Assembly: GCA_963842505.1 (NCBI GenBank)
Contig: CAWJGZ010000001.1
Location: 248,001 to 312,000 of the forward strand
Source of the DNA: PALSA-129 sp963842505
GTDB lineage: Bacteria > Acidobacteriota > Terriglobia > Bryobacterales > Bryobacteraceae
Length of the DNA stretch: 64,000 nt
Direction of reading: 5' to 3'
Both the position numbers and the translations under genes were made by a program. This document shows positions 60,798-64,000 of the stretch, in pieces. The notes under the pieces are model-generated. The model worked only from the letters and a program-made list of their open reading frames with translations, was not told the origin of the DNA and made no database searches. Each line of letters opens with the position of its first letter. The stretch's first letter is position 1.

Positions 60798-62288
60798 TCA
60801 ATCCACCTGCTTGCCGGCCATCGCCCGCTCCCGCCACATCCCGACCCATTGACGGAGGCCGCGCGCGTAGTGACGGATGGCAGCCAACTCCGACGTCTCA
60901 AAAAAGCCGGTGAAGTAGAGCGCCGCCGGAAACGCCACCAGTCCCGCCAGCGAGAGGGCCAACTGCCCGACCACCGTGCCGGGGTGGTACAGCAAAGCCA
61001 GGGTGGTGATGCCCACACTGCAAACCACAATCTGCAGGAGCCGCCGCCATTCGAAGTGAAAAATCCGGGCCTTCCGGGACTGCCAGTAGGATACCATCCC
61101 CATGCCCAAAAACGTGATGGCAGTAGCCACGGCCGCTCCCCACGCCCGGTAGGGCGGGATCAGGGTGGCATAAGCGGTCAGAGTGATGGCCACGCCCGCG
61201 GCGGTCACGATTACGTTCCGGGAGGGTTGTTTACAAATGGCAAAAACGCCGCGGAAATAATCGGCCGGGCCGCGAATCGCATACGCGAAGGCGACCACCG
61301 GCACCAGGCCGGCCGCTTCGTAAAAGGTCGGCGTGGTGGCCAGGCGAAGCATGGGAGCCGCGGCCAGCGATATGAACACGGCCGCTCCGAAGAGCGCCAG
61401 CGCATAATACGTGAGAGTGCGAACGAAAAGATCTTCCCCGTGGCGCTCGCGGACCACGTTAAAAATCTGGGCGTCCCAATAGGTTTCAAAGGGAGCCTGA
61501 ATGTAGCCCACCAGGGTGCCGAACTTGTAGGCCAGCCCGTACAGCCCGACCTCTGCCAGGGTGGCGTAGCGCTCCAGAAAAAACCGGTCGCCGGAGTGAA
61601 TGATGGTGATGCCCGCGGCGCTGAGAGCGATAGGGGCGGAGTACCGGCAAATGCGCCATACGATCGGCCAATCGAGCCGCAGCCTGCCCCGCAGAATAGT
61701 GACATCCATGTACACGCAGGTAACGATTGATGCAATCAGCGCGCCGTACAGGACCGCCAGTATCCCCATCTTAAACTTGACGAGCATCGTCACCACGGCG
61801 ACGACCATCACAAGCAGACGAATCAGACTCAGGACGGCCGTTGCGCCGGAGCGGTTCTGCGCCCGCAGGTGGCCAAAGCCGACTTCCGAGGGCAGGGTGA
61901 ACGCGAAGGTGAGGAACACCAACCGCATATAGTGTGCATAGTGGTCCGAGCCGAATACGAAGGTGCTGACCTGCGCAGCCGCCAGGTATCCGAATAGCGC
62001 GCCCAGCAGTCCGCAGACGTGCGATGTCAGCAGCGCCGAGTGGGTGACGCGGAGTTTGTCCTCGTTCGTTTCGGCGTGCGCGTAAAAATAGAGCAAACCA
62101 TCGCACAGGCGCGCGCCGGCCAGGTAGAAAAGGATGGTTCCGGCCAGATCCAGCAGTTCCAGAACGCCATAGTCCACCCGCGTGAAGTACCTGGTATAGA
62201 CCGGCAGCATGAAAAAGCTGACGAACCGGCGCGCGATCAACGCCACGCTATAGGTACTGGTGTGGCGGAGCAATTTACGGTAAGACAC
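60798..62288 (-). CDS. Wzx-type polysaccharide flippase
   Basis: A 496-residue membrane protein with 12-14 helices, of the MATE/oligosaccharide-flippase superfamily (start YRKLLRHTSTYSVALIARRF, then FMLPVYTRYFTRVDYGVLEL). It would move lipid-linked glycans across the inner membrane. It overlaps the ligase gene upstream by 14 bp. The neighbours (ligase, glycosyltransferase, methyltransferase) fit an O-antigen or exopolysaccharide pathway. Confidence 0.9.
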   Translation of the reverse strand: MSYRKLLRHTSTYSVALIARRFVSFFMLPVYTRYFTRVDYGVLELLDLAGTILFYLAGARLCDGLLYFYAHAETNEDKLRVTHSALLTSHVCGLLGALFGYLAAAQVSTFVFGSDHYAHYMRLVFLTFAFTLPSEVGFGHLRAQNRSGATAVLSLIRLLVMVVAVVTMLVKFKMGILAVLYGALIASIVTCVYMDVTILRGRLRLDWPIVWRICRYSAPIALSAAGITIIHSGDRFFLERYATLAEVGLYGLAYKFGTLVGYIQAPFETYWDAQIFNVVRERHGEDLFVRTLTYYALALFGAAVFISLAAAPMLRLATTPTFYEAAGLVPVVAFAYAIRGPADYFRGVFAICKQPSRNVIVTAAGVAITLTAYATLIPPYRAWGAAVATAITFLGMGMVSYWQSRKARIFHFEWRRLLQIVVCSVGITTLALLYHPGTVVGQLALSLAGLVAFPAALYFTGFFETSELAAIRHYARGLRQWVGMWRERAMAGKQVD

Positions 62289-63603
62289 GATTTGGCTCGG
62301 TGGTTAAGGAAGGGTGCTGATACGCCGGAGGCGCCACGGAGGTTTGGAGGGGTGGCGCGGCAGGCTGGGGAAGGTTTTTCTCCAGGTTGTACCATACCGC
62401 GGCGTACATCACGATCATGTAAACGAAGTCGAAGCTGTAGCGCGGCTGGGTAAGGCTGCAAATCATGTACGCCATCATCGAAAGCTGGATCGCTCTCGGA
62501 TATGGCAGCAACTCGGGGTTGGTTTTCCGTAGTCGGCGCGAAGAGCGCCATGCCCTCCAGAGGACCGAGATCATCATATACACATACAACAGGAAAGCGA
62601 AAATGCCGCACTCCGCCAGCATCTGAAGGTAGGAATTGTGGACGATCAGGCTCTGGGCAATGGTGCCTTCCACAAACGGCTGGGCAGCCGCCACGAAGCT
62701 GTTGGTCCCCATACCGACACCGAAATACGGGCTAGTCTTCCAGACATCCACCGCGGCCTTCATAAGAACGATGCGGGACATCGCGGATTGGTCTTGCTCA
62801 TAGGTGGCGATGGTTTCTATCCGGTTGAAATACTTGTCGTGGACCAAGTACACCGCCGGCCCCAAGCCGACTAACACAACGCCCACCAGGGCCAGCGCTT
62901 TGCGCTTGGACTGCATCACCATGATCAGCAGAATGAAAGCCAAGGCAACCGCGGCGCCACGCGAAAAAGTCAGTACGGTGCAGGCTACCGAGCCCCAAGT
63001 CATCGCCAGCAGGAGCAATTTCAGAGGCTTCGATTTGACCAGCAACCGGGAGTACCAGCAAAACGGAATCACCATCGTCAAACCGCAGGCGAAGGTGTTG
63101 TTTTCGTTCATAAACCCGCCGATGCCGTTGTAAATGCGCAAGCCCCCGTGTAGCACGCCGGTAGCCCCGTGCCACAGCCCCCAGGTGCCCAGCGAAACGG
63201 CGGTTACTACGTAGAGCCGCTTGAAATCCTCAAAAGTAGTGATCACCAGCGGGATAAACAGCAGAACCAGCGACATGCGCACGAAGAGGTTGTAATCGTA
63301 CTCCACAAACTGGGGAAACGGAGCGGTGAACCTCGATATCGCCATGGGAATTTCGAGCAGGATCAGGCTAAGGGTAATGGGGTTGAAAATCCATGCCCGC
63401 GGTGCATTAGGGAGAAAACGGATGCTCCCCAGCATCAGGGTTAGCGCCAGCCATTGGCTGTAGGCGTACCGGCCGGCCCCGAAAGCCACGATGTCTGGCC
63501 GGAACAGGCTGAACCAGATGTATGCGTATACCCCGGCTTGCGGGACCAGGAAGCCGTAGAGCGCAAGGCAAGCCACCACGCCAACCAGTAATAGAGCACG
63601 CAT
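62275..63603 (-). CDS. O-antigen-ligase-like membrane protein (exosortase-associated O-glycosylation ligase type)
   Basis: A 442-residue protein with about 12 membrane helices. The N-terminal segment (LLLVGVVACLALYGFLVPQ, then YIWFSLFRPDIVAFGAGRYAY) resembles the O-glycosylation ligases tied to PEP-CTERM/exosortase systems. The large periplasmic loop contains GVGMGTNSF and VHNSYLQMLAECG, the Wzy/WaaL-type ligase motif region with His. It would transfer finished glycan onto an acceptor. The C-terminal tail is Pro-rich and overlaps the flippase start by 14 bp. No exosortase is present in this window. Confidence 0.85.
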   Translation of the reverse strand: MRALLLVGVVACLALYGFLVPQAGVYAYIWFSLFRPDIVAFGAGRYAYSQWLALTLMLGSIRFLPNAPRAWIFNPITLSLILLEIPMAISRFTAPFPQFVEYDYNLFVRMSLVLLFIPLVITTFEDFKRLYVVTAVSLGTWGLWHGATGVLHGGLRIYNGIGGFMNENNTFACGLTMVIPFCWYSRLLVKSKPLKLLLLAMTWGSVACTVLTFSRGAAVALAFILLIMVMQSKRKALALVGVVLVGLGPAVYLVHDKYFNRIETIATYEQDQSAMSRIVLMKAAVDVWKTSPYFGVGMGTNSFVAAAQPFVEGTIAQSLIVHNSYLQMLAECGIFAFLLYVYMMISVLWRAWRSSRRLRKTNPELLPYPRAIQLSMMAYMICSLTQPRYSFDFVYMIVMYAAVWYNLEKNLPQPAAPPLQTSVAPPAYQHPSLTTEPNRVLP

Positions 63604-63918
63604 AAGAAAGATTTCAGCACGCGGCCCGACGCCGCAAGGCGGATGCCTCTTCCCGCAGACAATCAGTCATTATAGCGGATCTCCATTCGTCGCCTCCAGG
63701 GATCAGTCGAAGTGGTCGAAGTGGGCCATCCGGGCTTGCCTCCTGCACTTCCTGGCAGGTGTTACGCAAAACCAAGACATTTTGGATCGCCTTGTAACAA
63801 AACCACGGAATCCGCCGGCAACCCGCTCGTGGGCTTCTAAAATGCGCCCGAAGCAGGTTTTCAGGAAAAGGGGGAAAGGAGGACGCATTTCCCTGAGAGA
63901 CCCTCCCTGCCCGACCCA
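63604..63918. other. 315-bp region without recognised gene
   Basis: Contains the upstream region of the ligase gene, with poly-purine stretches (GGAAAAGGGGGAAAGGAGG near 63865). I see no convincing coding frame, repeat or terminator. Overlapping minus-strand frames here have no recognisable product. Confidence 0.4.
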
Positions 63919-64000
63919 CTATTCATTGTGCCCCCCCGTTCCCGCGTAGTTTTCCCGGGCGTCGCCCATCATGTCACCCAGTGTGGCAACGATCGCCAGC
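63919..64000 (-). CDS. Possible 3' end of a gene entering from the right edge
   Basis: A minus-strand frame open from the window edge encodes LAIVATLGDMMGDARENYAG and TGGHNE before TAG at 63919-63921. The composition is plausible for a protein C-terminus but the stretch is too short to identify. It may be random. Confidence 0.25.
   Translation of the reverse strand, partial: LAIVATLGDMMGDARENYAGTGGHNE

Overview
The window looks like a piece of an Acidobacteriota chromosome, most likely of the Solibacter/Bryobacter type. This is inferred from the high GC content, the Oar-like TonB-dependent receptors with carboxypeptidase-regulatory domains, the kdp locus with its own outer-membrane barrel, the two-domain ThyX homologue, and the abundance of GTG/TTG starts and overlapping genes. 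No rRNA, tRNA or CRISPR array was recognised.

Layout. 1-4.2 kb: the 3' end of an Oar-like receptor gene, then a dispersed palindromic repeat split by a complete IS4-family element, then a small PepSY-like secreted protein. 4.4-10.5 kb: an acyl-CoA dehydrogenase / ETF-quinone oxidoreductase / ETF-beta / ETF-alpha operon behind a near-consensus sigma-54 promoter. 10.6-15.5 kb: glnA, a MOSC protein, and glnE, which modifies GlnA. 15.4-29.5 kb: a potassium locus. It holds a KdpD-type kinase lacking its N-terminal module, KdpE, a CPA1 antiporter, a Usp-like protein, a 27-residue membrane peptide, kdpFABC, a porin-like protein, two tandem stand-alone KdpD N-terminal modules, and a TPR protein. 29.5-34.5 kb: a second TonB receptor, a homocysteine methyltransferase/MTHFR fusion and a Sua5-type protein. 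34.5-39 kb: a DUF5131-tcmP cassette whose tcmP is split by an IS21-family element with a 7-bp target duplication. 39-49.4 kb: DUF72, holin-like, glcE, glcF, an ABC exporter, a glycosyltransferase, dut, thyX, and two secreted proteins.

49.5-58.6 kb is the most distinctive part. A PAS-AAA-Fis sigma-54 activator with a cysteine cluster lies divergent from an operon encoding a mono-haem cytochrome, three small uncharacterised proteins, a 9-haem cytochrome c fused to a cytochrome b-like membrane domain, a NapC/NirT-like hexahaem protein, and a 19-haem cytochrome c fused to a second membrane domain. The intergenic region carries three GGGGGAAT boxes and a candidate -24/-12 promoter. I infer a dedicated quinone-linked multihaem electron-transfer system whose substrate is unknown. 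58.6-63.6 kb is a polysaccharide locus (methyltransferase, glycosyltransferase, flippase, O-antigen-ligase-like protein).

Two convergent gene ends are filled by dispersed palindromic repeats (kdpE/antiporter at 17.6 kb; glycosyltransferase/dut at 45.7 kb). A further short repeat family sits just after several stop codons.
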